A stretch of DNA of 64,000 nucleotides from Cryobacterium sp. PH31-O1 (GTDB lineage Bacteria; Actinomycetota; Actinomycetes; Actinomycetales; Microbacteriaceae): NCBI RefSeq assembly GCF_030063455.1, contig NZ_JASITB010000001.1, positions 682,001 to 746,000 of the forward strand. The letters are read 5' to 3'. Shown here piece by piece: positions 43,888 through 51,951 of the stretch (positions within the stretch are counted from its first letter, which is position 1; each line of letters begins with the position of its first letter). Below the pieces are notes generated by a model. That model made no database searches, was not told where the DNA came from, and saw nothing but the letters and a program-made list of their open reading frames with translations. Both the position numbers and the translations under genes were made by a program.

Positions 43888-46692
43888 TCAGCCGCCCAGC
43901 GAATCTGTCGACGGGTCGCCCGACGCGAGGGCACGTTTGACCTCGGCCATGAACGCCGTTCGATTAAAGTTTTCCGTGCCGATCACCCGAACGGGCTGGC
44001 TAGGGTCGCTGTCGACGGCTGCCAGCTCCTGTTGGGTGAGCTGCATGCCCGTAACAATCAGCACGGGAATGTGTTCGGTGCTCTCGTCGGACTGCAGCGC
44101 CAGCACGACCTGGTAGCCGCTGAAGTTTTCCATCATGAGGTTAAGCAAAACAAGGTCGGGGTGTAATCGTTGCGCCATTTCGATGGCGTCATTCTTGGTG
44201 AAAGCTCGTTCGACAGCATATTCCGGCCGAGTCAAAAACCGTGCGATAACGTCGACGGTTTCGGGGTCGTCGTCGGCTACCAGAACCCGGCGGGTGCGCA
44301 TCGCATCGGGGCTGAGGCTCAGCATTTTGAGTGAATGTTGCAGGGCTGCCCGGCTAATCGGCTTCTCCAGCACCGCTGAAGCGCCATGTGTGAGGGCCAG
44401 ACTCACGTCGGCATCCCCGGCAATGATCACGATCGGAACGGCAGCAAGATCCGAGAATTCGTGAAGACGAATCAGAAATCCCCACCCATCTATTCCCGGC
44501 AATCGAATATCGAGAGTGATGAGGCTGAGAGGCTGATGCGGAGCAACAGCCAGGCCCTCCTCACCGCTGGTCGCGACGATGACCCGAAAGCCTTCGGCCT
44601 CGAGCAGAAGCCGCAGCACCTCCGCACCCTTGGCATCGTCCTCGATTACCAGGGCAACATGCTTTTCAGACCTCGCCTCGTAGCCCTGTTGCAGCTTCGA
44701 TTTATGAGCCGCGCTGAGGGAATCTTTGGTCGTCTGCACGGTTCTGGTCGAGTACACCTCGGCATTGAGCGGGGTCCCGTCACCGTCGGATGCGGTTGGG
44801 GCCGTTGGCACGGCAGCAGCGGGGTGGAATGGGTGCGGCTTGGGCTGGCTGTTGGCGCCGGGGGCGGAAGCGTTGACCGCTACGACCGGCTCTGGATCAT
44901 CTGCCGCCGTTTCTGTGGCTGAAGCTGACCAAATGGGCGCCACCTGGTCGGTTTTTCCGAGGGGAAGCCAGACAGCAAAACTCGATCCCTCTCCCGATGC
45001 GCTGGCCACGGCGACAGTACCGCCCTGCAGAGTCACCATCTGCTTAACCGTGGACAGACCGAGGCCGGTCCCTTCGAATCGTCGGGCCAGTGTGCTGTCA
45101 ATCTGACTGAATGCCAAAAAAAGCTTTGACATATTTTCGGACGAGATTCCCATTCCCGTGTCATCGACGCGAATTTCAAGAAAATCTGTGATGTCGCTTT
45201 TCACCAGTGCAAAATCGTGCACGGGCCAAGTGCCGGCAATCTTTCCCACGGCATTTCTCGCCACCCGCCGGGCCACGAGAGTCACCTGGCCCTGATCGGG
45301 CGTAAATTTTACCGCGTTCGAGAGTAAATTGTAAACAATCTGCTTGGTCTTGCGCATGTCCAACATGGGCACACCGAGGTCGTCGGCGCCCGTGAAACGA
45401 AGTTGGATGCCGTGCGATAACGCGCTATCGCGCACGATGAGCAGGCTCTGCTCCAGGAGCGAGCGAACGTCCACTGCCTCTAGCTCGATGTCCATCATTC
45501 CTGACTCGACCTTGGACAGATCGAGAATGTCGTTGATGAGGGCGAGCAGGTGGTGTCCGCTAGTAAAAATGTCTCCGATGTACTCGCGCTGGGAATCGCT
45601 CATGTCGCCCATGAGACCGTCCTTGAGCGCCTCGGAGAACCCGATGATCGCGTTCAGGGGCGTGCGCAATTCGTGCGACATCGTCGCCAGAAACTCAGTC
45701 TTCATGCGGCTGGCGTGTTCCAGCTCGATGTTGGTTTCTTTGAGTGCCTGTTCAAATCGTTTGCGTTCGGTCACGTCGCGGGCCGACGCGAAAACGCCCT
45801 GCACAACCCGATCACGGTTGTAGAACGTTGCCGCGTTATAGGAGACATCCGTTTCATCGCCGTTCAGCGCGCGAACCGTTAACTCGTAGTCGTTGACCCT
45901 GTTTTCCTCCAGCGCTCGTCTGATCGCATTGTCGGCGCGAGCCGGGTCGGTGAAAAAGTTGCGGCAGGGTGCGCCGATGAGTTCGTCCCGGGTTCGTCCG
46001 GTGAGTTCGACCATTTGCTGGTTGACGTCGGAGATGATCCCCATGGTGTCTGTCGTCATGAGCGCATCGATGTTGGACTCAATCAGGGAGCGCGTGTAGA
46101 ACTGCTGGTCACGCAGGCGCTGGTCAAGCACCGATTGGGCCAATTCCACCTGTTTGCGTGAAGTATTGTCGGTACCGATCAACAGGTAGCCAATGATGGC
46201 GGCGTCAGCATTGCGCAGGGCGGTGACCGACACGACCGCCGGAAAGCGGCTGCCGTCCTTACGAACCTTGGTTAGTTCATAAATGTCTTCGATGCCGCGG
46301 CTGGCTTTGAAGACCAGCGCTTCAAATCCCGGCTGAATGGTGGTGCCGAATTCCAGGCTGAGTTGCGCGGCTCGCAGAATGATCTCTTCACGGTCGTGCA
46401 TGGCGGCTGGCGTGAGTTTGTTGACGACCTCCTCGGCGGTATAGCCGAGCATCCGCTCTGCTCCCACGTTGAAGATCTGAATGACACCTTGCGCGTCGGT
46501 GGCGATACTCGAAAAATTTGCGCTGTTGAAGATGGCATCCTGCAGGCTCACGGTCTGTTCCAGAAGGTTCTTCGCCAGCACCGCAGCCTGGGCGATCGAA
46601 CTGTCACCGCCGGGGAGACTCGCTTCGACCCGAACGGTGCCTCGAACGGGCTCAACCGGTCGAGTATGATTCTTGCGGCTGGGGGGTGTCAT
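43888..46692 (-). CDS. Hybrid histidine kinase (PAS-PAS-HisKA-HATPase-REC-REC)
   Basis: A 934-residue cytoplasmic kinase without membrane helices. Two PAS domains (about 50-170 and 200-310) precede the phospho-acceptor H340 in MSHELRTPLN and an ATPase domain (NLLSNAVKF, DTGMGI, GTGLGLS). After an Ala/Pro linker come receiver 1 (D728 in TLDIRLPG, Lys in LEKP) and receiver 2. Receiver 2 has Asn851 where the phospho-acceptor Asp belongs (LLNLMM), and its Lys is also missing. Start ATG 46692 has AAAGG upstream. A receiver protein gene follows by four bases. Confidence 0.9.
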   Translation of the reverse strand: MTPPSRKNHTRPVEPVRGTVRVEASLPGGDSSIAQAAVLAKNLLEQTVSLQDAIFNSANFSSIATDAQGVIQIFNVGAERMLGYTAEEVVNKLTPAAMHDREEIILRAAQLSLEFGTTIQPGFEALVFKASRGIEDIYELTKVRKDGSRFPAVVSVTALRNADAAIIGYLLIGTDNTSRKQVELAQSVLDQRLRDQQFYTRSLIESNIDALMTTDTMGIISDVNQQMVELTGRTRDELIGAPCRNFFTDPARADNAIRRALEENRVNDYELTVRALNGDETDVSYNAATFYNRDRVVQGVFASARDVTERKRFEQALKETNIELEHASRMKTEFLATMSHELRTPLNAIIGFSEALKDGLMGDMSDSQREYIGDIFTSGHHLLALINDILDLSKVESGMMDIELEAVDVRSLLEQSLLIVRDSALSHGIQLRFTGADDLGVPMLDMRKTKQIVYNLLSNAVKFTPDQGQVTLVARRVARNAVGKIAGTWPVHDFALVKSDITDFLEIRVDDTGMGISSENMSKLFLAFSQIDSTLARRFEGTGLGLSTVKQMVTLQGGTVAVASASGEGSSFAVWLPLGKTDQVAPIWSASATETAADDPEPVVAVNASAPGANSQPKPHPFHPAAAVPTAPTASDGDGTPLNAEVYSTRTVQTTKDSLSAAHKSKLQQGYEARSEKHVALVIEDDAKGAEVLRLLLEAEGFRVIVATSGEEGLAVAPHQPLSLITLDIRLPGIDGWGFLIRLHEFSDLAAVPIVIIAGDADVSLALTHGASAVLEKPISRAALQHSLKMLSLSPDAMRTRRVLVADDDPETVDVIARFLTRPEYAVERAFTKNDAIEMAQRLHPDLVLLNLMMENFSGYQVVLALQSDESTEHIPVLIVTGMQLTQQELAAVDSDPSQPVRVIGTENFNRTAFMAEVKRALASGDPSTDSLGG

Positions 46693-47116
46693 GGCCAACA
46701 CGCCTTTCGTGATTAATCGATGCGCAGTGAGTGTCAGGTGGTAGAGACGCGTCACGATAAGACAGAAAAGGCACTCGGTCGGCAACGTCGCCTCGCTGGA
46801 TTGCCGCGAGTTGACCGGTGGAAATTTTCCTCACTTTAACCTACATCACGAATGCGTCGAATCACCCCTCTTTGGGGGTAGTCAGGATCGAGGGTCGCGG
46901 GCCGCAAAAAAGGGTTCGGCTGCGGCAGCGCCGAACCCGCAGCAAGGACCGGGTCGGTTGCAACGGTTCCGGAACAAGCGGTGCAGTCGGCAGAACGGGC
47001 AGAGGGCGTTCCTGACCCGAGAACGTGACGAGAACGCCAATCGCTCCTGGCGTTGCAAGGGCCAAACTGGCCGTCCCGACGAACAAAGAGCGGCACATTG
47101 ACCACAAAAGTCCCGG
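46693..47116. other. 424-base region without a recognised gene
   Basis: It lies between the kinase start and the hydrolase stop. It holds an orphan terminator (46906-46938) and a short CCCC-TCTTT-GGGG hairpin (about 46865-46877) close to the kinase promoter. Two overlapping minus-strand ORFs of 81 and 89 codons cross 46836-47107, but neither looks like a known protein or has a clear ribosome binding site. The 178 bases between the hydrolase stop and the terminator could be a 3' UTR or a small RNA. Confidence 0.5.
46906..46938 (-). terminator. Rho-independent terminator, minus strand
   Basis: On the minus strand the 9-bp perfect stem GGGTTCGGC/GCCGAACCC (46938-46930 with 46920-46912, nine-base loop) is followed by six T (46911-46906). 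It is the clearest intrinsic terminator in the window. It lies 178 bases beyond the stop of the nearest upstream minus-strand gene. Confidence 0.88.
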
Positions 47117-47701
47117 CTATCCGCCCTGAGTGGATCCCAGGAACGCCAGCGTGCGGTGCAGCAGCAGCGCGGCGGCTTCCGCGTCGTACGACGGCAGCGA
47201 GCTGTCGGCGAAATAATGTTGGTCTCCGGGATAGAGAAAGAGCTCAGCCCCAGCAGTCGAGTCGACGAGCGCGCGGGCAGCGTCGAGGTCACCCTCACCG
47301 GCAAAGATCGGGTCGGCGTCCATACCGTGCACCTGCACGGGAACACCATCCGGCCAGACGGAGCCGAACTCGGAAACCGGAACGCAAGAATAGAACAGCA
47401 AGGCACCGTGTGCGCCGGCCCGGGTCTGTGCGAGCATCTGGGCGGGGAGCACGCCGAGCGAGAATCCGGCATAGACCAGTTCGACCGGGAGTCCCCCGAC
47501 CGCTCGCACGCCGCGTTCGATGATTTCACCGAATCCGATCTGCTCGGCATAAGCCACGCCCTCGTGCACGGTCTCGAAGGTTCGCCCGTCAAAGAGGTCG
47601 GGCGTGTGCACGACGTGCCCCGCCCCTCGCAGCTCGTCAGCGAATTGCATGATGCCCTTCGTGAGCCCCAGCGCGTGATGGAACAAAACAACTTCGGCCA
47701 T
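47117..47701 (-). CDS. Dienelactone hydrolase family protein
   Basis: A 194-residue alpha/beta hydrolase. The nucleophile elbow is AGFSLGV (Ser rather than the Cys of true dienelactone hydrolase), the acid is probably in MDADPIFAGEGD, and the His in PGDQHYFAD. ATG 47701 gives the family start MAEVVLFHHALGLTKG. The substrate is unknown. Its leader contains two mutually exclusive hairpins. Confidence 0.88.
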   Translation of the reverse strand: MAEVVLFHHALGLTKGIMQFADELRGAGHVVHTPDLFDGRTFETVHEGVAYAEQIGFGEIIERGVRAVGGLPVELVYAGFSLGVLPAQMLAQTRAGAHGALLFYSCVPVSEFGSVWPDGVPVQVHGMDADPIFAGEGDLDAARALVDSTAGAELFLYPGDQHYFADSSLPSYDAEAAALLLHRTLAFLGSTQGG

Positions 47702-47806
47702 GATTTGAACTCCATTGCTCACAGTCGCGCAGAGACGCAGCACGCGGCGGCTTAGCCGGCGTTAGGCATCCGTTCTGCCGGCTCGGCTGATCGAGGTGCC
47801 CCGTTT

Positions 47807-47860
47807 CTGCCGAGAGTCACGCCACAGCGACCAGAATCGGCAGGAGGGGGCGTGAGTCTC
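47807..47860. promoter_or_regulatory. Two overlapping, mutually exclusive hairpins
   Basis: CTGCCGA (47807-47813) can pair with TCGGCAG (47837-47843). GAGAGTCACGCC (47812-47823) can pair with GGCGTGAGTCTC (47849-47860, one mismatch). The stems share bases, so only one can form at a time. The element lies between the reductase stop and the hydrolase start, both on the minus strand. Confidence 0.4.
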
Positions 47861-47876
47861 GCCGTCGAACGCGGCT

Positions 47877-48440
47877 CTAGCGGGCCACGCGGTGCCGGAG
47901 GAAGACGACTCCCGACTTGAACGTGCGGGTTTCCACGAGTTCAAGATCTGCTCGGCGCTCATGCCGGGGGAAGAACGGGATGCCGCCGCCGACCAGCACC
48001 GGGTAGACCATCAGCTGATACTCATCGATCAGATTCAGAGCGGATGCCTCGGCGGCGAGAGTTGCGCCGCCAATGGCGATGTCGCCCTGCCCCGGCTTGG
48101 CCCGCCACCGTTCGATCTCCTCGGCGACGCCGCCCGAAACCAGTCGAGCATTGCCCTCGACCGCGAACAGCGTGGTGGAGAACACCACCTTCGGGAGCGG
48201 ATTCCACAGCGCGGTCCACTCAAGTTCTGCGTCGTCGAGCGAGGTTTGCTGCTCGGCGGTCTCCCAATACAGCATCGTCTCGTAGAGTCGGCGTCCCAAC
48301 AGATGAACGCCAACCTCTCGAATCTCGTCGATCCAGAAGCGAAAAACCTCCGCGTCGGGCGTCCCCCAGTCGAAGGTGCCGTCCGGCCCGACTATGTAGC
48401 CGTCCAGTGAAACGCTCATTGAATAGGTCACCTTGCGCAT
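47877..48440 (-). CDS. Dihydrofolate reductase-like (RibD C-terminal domain) protein
   Basis: A 187-residue protein with the RibD-C/DHFR-like fold: MRKVTYSMSVSLDGYIVGPDG at the start, LLGRRLYETM in the NADPH region, GDIAIGGATLAAEA and the closing YPVLVGGGIPFF. Such stand-alone proteins are common in actinobacteria and are presumed NADPH reductases of unknown substrate. It is not obviously linked to its neighbours. Confidence 0.87.
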   Translation of the reverse strand: MRKVTYSMSVSLDGYIVGPDGTFDWGTPDAEVFRFWIDEIREVGVHLLGRRLYETMLYWETAEQQTSLDDAELEWTALWNPLPKVVFSTTLFAVEGNARLVSGGVAEEIERWRAKPGQGDIAIGGATLAAEASALNLIDEYQLMVYPVLVGGGIPFFPRHERRADLELVETRTFKSGVVFLRHRVAR

Positions 48441-48596
48441 CAGAAATCCTCCTCGGTATCGCGTTCGACACTACGCCGCACACCGCAGACGGCAATGCCT
48501 CGTGGCGCCAGGCTCGCTTTTTCGGGATGGCCGCTACTGTCTCCACAAGTTCAGCCACCTTAAAACGTCGCGCCCGGCTCACTCGAAGCAGCGGGT

Positions 48597-49088
48597 CTAG
48601 GGGATTTCCAACGCGGTGTCGGGCACGAGACCCACGAGCGTGTCGGCAATGAGGCACGGTTTCGAGGCACCCTCGACTTCGACGACGTAGCTGACGCCGA
48701 CCAGCCCCAGGTCGCCCTTCGTGGTGAACGGTCCAACTACGGCGCGTGCTCGGATCCGCGAGCCGACCGGAACGGGGGCTGGAAAGCGCAGCTTGTCGAT
48801 GCCGTAGTTCACTATGTGAGCGACGCCGTCAACCCGATACAGTTGACCGGCAAAAAGGCTAAGCAGCGACATGGTCAGATAACCGTGGGCGATGGTAGTT
48901 CCCCACGGCGAGAGTGCTGCTGCTGCTGGGTCGCAGTGCAGTGGCTGCCAGTCCTGAGTGACCCGCGCGAAGGTGTCCACATCGTCCTGGCAGATCAGGA
49001 GCCAGGGTGTTGGGCCGAGTTTCTCCCCAGTCGCAGCCGCGATGGCCTCGACTCCGTAGAACACCCGCGGGAGAGTTGGTTCAACCAT
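48597..49088 (-). CDS. MaoC-like (R)-specific enoyl-CoA hydratase
   Basis: A 163-residue hot-dog-fold hydratase. The active-site signature is FARVTQDWQPLHCDPAAA followed by IAHGYLTMSLL, giving the Asp/His pair that adds water to enoyl-CoA. The start overlaps the SDR stop by eight bases (ATGGTTGA), so the two enzymes are probably made together. Last gene of the tetR-thiolase-SDR-MaoC operon. Confidence 0.9.
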   Translation of the reverse strand: MVEPTLPRVFYGVEAIAAATGEKLGPTPWLLICQDDVDTFARVTQDWQPLHCDPAAAALSPWGTTIAHGYLTMSLLSLFAGQLYRVDGVAHIVNYGIDKLRFPAPVPVGSRIRARAVVGPFTTKGDLGLVGVSYVVEVEGASKPCLIADTLVGLVPDTALEIP

Positions 49089-49842
49089 GGGGACCACCGG
49101 CCACGTAGAGAACCTGACCCGATACGAAACCTGCTCCCTCGCCGACAAAGAACGCCACAGCATCCGCTACATCGTCGGGCGTTCCGACCCGACGCACCGC
49201 GATGGCGGCCGCCGCGCTGGCCTGGAGTTCGTCGAACGTCACCCCCATCCGTTCGGCGGTAGCGCGGGTCATATCGGTGGCAATGAACCCCGGCGCGACC
49301 GCGTTGACCGTCACCCCGAACGGTCCCAGTTCCCAGGCCAGAGTCTTGGTGAATCCCTGCACGCCGGCCTTGGCGGCAGAGTAGTTGGCCTGACCACGGT
49401 TGCCGAGTGCCGATGTACTCGACAAATTGACGATGCGGCCCCATTTCTCTGCGACCATGTGGCTCTGCACCGCCCGCGACATTAGAAAGGCTCCGCGCAG
49501 GTGCACACCCAGCACGAGGTCCCAGTCGACGGCGGTCATCTTGAACAGCATGTTGTCGCGCAGGACTCCGGCATTGTTCACCAACACCTGGGGAGCACCC
49601 AGCTCCTGAGCGACACGGGCGACCGCGGCCGTCACCGATGCCTCGTCGGCAACGTCGACCTCCACGGCGACCGCGGTCGCTCCCCCAACTACCAGGCCGC
49701 GCACGCATTCCTCGGCGGCTAGGAGGTTTCGGTCGAGTACCGCGACCGCTATCCCCTCGGCGGCGAGCCGCCGTGCGATTCCCGCTCCGATACCTTGGGC
49801 ACCGCCGGTCACTATCGCGACTCGTCTGTTTGCTGTGTTCAT
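49081..49842 (-). CDS. SDR-family 3-hydroxyacyl-CoA/3-oxoacyl reductase (FabG-like)
   Basis: A 253-residue NAD(P)-dependent short-chain dehydrogenase. It has the cofactor motif TGGAQGIG (12-19), NNAG, the catalytic Ser in NLSSTSA, YSAAK (Tyr and Lys) and the APGFIATDM segment. Between a thiolase and a MaoC hydratase it most likely interconverts 3-hydroxyacyl- and 3-oxoacyl-CoA in the pathway encoded here. Confidence 0.92.
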   Translation of the reverse strand: MNTANRRVAIVTGGAQGIGAGIARRLAAEGIAVAVLDRNLLAAEECVRGLVVGGATAVAVEVDVADEASVTAAVARVAQELGAPQVLVNNAGVLRDNMLFKMTAVDWDLVLGVHLRGAFLMSRAVQSHMVAEKWGRIVNLSSTSALGNRGQANYSAAKAGVQGFTKTLAWELGPFGVTVNAVAPGFIATDMTRATAERMGVTFDELQASAAAAIAVRRVGTPDDVADAVAFFVGEGAGFVSGQVLYVAGGPHG

Positions 49843-49891
49843 TAATTCTCCCCACTGTTGGTCGTTGCAGCGCCCCGATTGGTCACGCCGA

Positions 49892-51121
49892 TCAGCTCAG
49901 TCGTTCGAGAGCTAGAGCCATGCCTTGGCCACCGGCAACGCACATGGCCTCGATACCGAATTGCCGGTCGTGTACGCGCAGGGAGTGAACGAGCGTCGTG
50001 GCGATCCGGGCCCCGGTCATGCCATAGGGGTGACCGACGGCGAGACTGCCGCCGTTGACGTTGACTCGCGCCGGGTCTATCCCCAGGGCTCGAATGTTGG
50101 TGAGTACCTGCACGGCAAAAGCCTCATTGATCTCGAATTCATCGATCTCACCCAGGCTCATTCCCAACCGATCCAGCAGCCGAGAAATTGCCCCAACCGG
50201 TCCGGTGCCCATAATCTCGGGCGAGACGGCCGACACACCGGTACCAAGAACTCGAGCTAACGGTAAAATTCCGAGTTCACGGGCCCGCGTGTGCGACATG
50301 ATCACGACGGCGGCAGCCCCATCATTGAGCGGGCAGCTATTACCAGCCGTAACTGAACCGCCGTCCCGAAAGGCCGGTTGCAGCCCGGCCAGGGCTTCGA
50401 GCGTTGTCGATGGTCGGGGGCTATCGTCTGCCCACACGATCGACCCATCAGCGCGGCGATACGGACTGATTTCATCAGCCCAGAATCCGCTGACAGCCGA
50501 AGCTGCCGCGAGGCTCTGGCTGCGCAGGGCGTAGTTGTCCTGATCGAGGCGACTGATCCCGGTCAGTGCCGCCACGTTTTCGGCCGTCTGCCCCATCTGG
50601 ATGTAGACGTCAGGCATGGCGCCGTCGAGACGCGGGTCACTCCACGAGTTGCCTGATATTGCGCTCAGTTTCGCTCGAACTCTGCTGCGTTCTGCAGCGG
50701 CGGCAAAATTGGGGCTATGGGCGTGAGGTAAGCCATCGACATCCGTCTGCTCGAAACTCGAAATGGATTCGACGCCCGCGGCAACAAAAACATCGCCTTC
50801 GCCAGAGCGAATGGCGTGGGCGGCCGAGCGGATGCTTTGCAGCGACGATGCGCAGAATCGCGACACGATCACGCCGGGAACGCTGTCCCAGCCGAGCTGC
50901 ACGGCGATGACCCGGGCCAGATTACTGCCCTGAATCCCACCGGGAACACCGCAGCCAACAATGAGGTCCTCGATTTCGCGCGGGTCCAGCTGTGGAACCT
51001 GTTCCAGTGCGCCCGTAATGGCTGCCGCAGCAAGATTTTCGGGGCGTTCGGCCGCCAAGCTGCCCTTGAAGGCACGGCCGATCGGCGTGCGCGCGGTGGC
51101 GACGATGACGGGCTCAGACAT
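49892..51121 (-). CDS. Thiolase (acetyl-CoA acyltransferase)
   Basis: A 409-residue thiolase that cleaves 3-oxoacyl-CoA to acetyl-CoA and a shortened acyl-CoA. The nucleophile Cys is in SRFCASSLQSI, the catalytic His in GGSLAVGHPYG, the second Cys in CVAGGQGMAL, and NEAFAVQ is also present. ATG 51121 is 23 bases after the tetR stop. It is a degradative-type thiolase by context. Confidence 0.94.
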   Translation of the reverse strand: MSEPVIVATARTPIGRAFKGSLAAERPENLAAAAITGALEQVPQLDPREIEDLIVGCGVPGGIQGSNLARVIAVQLGWDSVPGVIVSRFCASSLQSIRSAAHAIRSGEGDVFVAAGVESISSFEQTDVDGLPHAHSPNFAAAAERSRVRAKLSAISGNSWSDPRLDGAMPDVYIQMGQTAENVAALTGISRLDQDNYALRSQSLAAASAVSGFWADEISPYRRADGSIVWADDSPRPSTTLEALAGLQPAFRDGGSVTAGNSCPLNDGAAAVVIMSHTRARELGILPLARVLGTGVSAVSPEIMGTGPVGAISRLLDRLGMSLGEIDEFEINEAFAVQVLTNIRALGIDPARVNVNGGSLAVGHPYGMTGARIATTLVHSLRVHDRQFGIEAMCVAGGQGMALALERLS

Positions 51122-51144
51122 GAGCACTCCCCCGCCCGCACCGG

Positions 51145-51882
51145 TCAGCGAACAGCGCGTTTAGTCTTGGGCGTCTTTCCGGCGGCCGCGCTGGCCCGTT
51201 CTGGTAGTCGGATGGCCCAGATACTCTCAACCAGTTCATGGATGTCGAGGTTCGGCTCGACCTGCTCCCGATCGAAGCGGGTGCCTCCACCGTGCAGCAG
51301 GCTCGCAGCGAGGTCAACGTGAATGTCGGCAATTTCGTCGACCGAGTACTTGCCGCCAGCGGAGTACCACCGGGCAACGCCCGAACACATCTCAAGGATC
51401 GCCATTCGGGCTGAACTCTGGTCGGGTACGTGAAAGAAGCCAGCGTCGACACCGTCGCGGATCGCGTGCGCCCAGAAGCGTTCGTAGGCGTCGCGCTGTT
51501 CCACGATGACCAAGCGGTCGACCGGGTCAAGGGCGCCGACCTGGTTATCGACGACGTTGGACGCGTCGCGACTGAGCGCGTGAGTGACGACGTGCATGCG
51601 CACAAGACGGTCCAGCCGTACCCGAACGTCCTCCGATTGCGCTTCGATGATCGACGCGGCCAAGACAAGGCGTTGCAGCGCGTCGTGCATAATCTGAAAG
51701 AGCAGCCGCTCCTTCGTGCCCATGTAGTGGTACAGGCTTGCCGTGGAGAGTTGAGCACTCGCGGCGAGGTCTCGAATTCCGGTGCCATGGAATCCGCGAT
51801 CGGCGAACAAGCGCACGGCGGATTCGAGGATGCGCTGGTGCGTCTCATTGATGGCCGGTGACGGCACGCCTGGATTTGGCAA
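51145..51882 (-). CDS. TetR-family regulator of the catabolic region
   Basis: A 245-residue TetR protein. The helix-turn-helix spans about 20-60 (RILESAVRLFADRGFHGTGIRDLAA, then QLSTASLYHYMGTKERLL), and the ligand domain resembles acyl-CoA-sensing repressors such as KstR2/FadR-type. I chose TTG 51882, six bases after a perfect GAAGGAG; a GTG at 51900 would add six residues. It heads the operon with thiolase, SDR and MaoC and has a CGATCGAT site in its promoter. Confidence 0.85.
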   Translation of the reverse strand: MPNPGVPSPAINETHQRILESAVRLFADRGFHGTGIRDLAASAQLSTASLYHYMGTKERLLFQIMHDALQRLVLAASIIEAQSEDVRVRLDRLVRMHVVTHALSRDASNVVDNQVGALDPVDRLVIVEQRDAYERFWAHAIRDGVDAGFFHVPDQSSARMAILEMCSGVARWYSAGGKYSVDEIADIHVDLAASLLHGGGTRFDREQVEPNLDIHELVESIWAIRLPERASAAAGKTPKTKRAVR

Positions 51883-51911
51883 GACAACTCCTTCAGACAC
51901 GAACGTAGAGT

Positions 51912-51937
51912 CCGAACATTCGATCGATTGTATTCGG
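51912..51937. promoter_or_regulatory. CGATCGAT operator in front of tetR
   Basis: TCGATCGA (51920-51927) is centred within a wider inverted repeat with ends CCGAA (51912-51916) and TTCGG (51933-51937). It lies 30 to 55 bases upstream of the tetR start. The core is shared with sites at 53638 and 57411. Confidence 0.65.
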
Positions 51938-51951
51938 TAGGGCGCGGTCGT

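Noticed and set aside
49892..51121. Thiolase as a biosynthetic acetoacetyl-CoA enzyme for polyhydroxybutyrate
   Set aside because: The SDR and MaoC neighbours could fit, but there is no polymerase or phasin gene and the CoA ligase and operators point to degradation.
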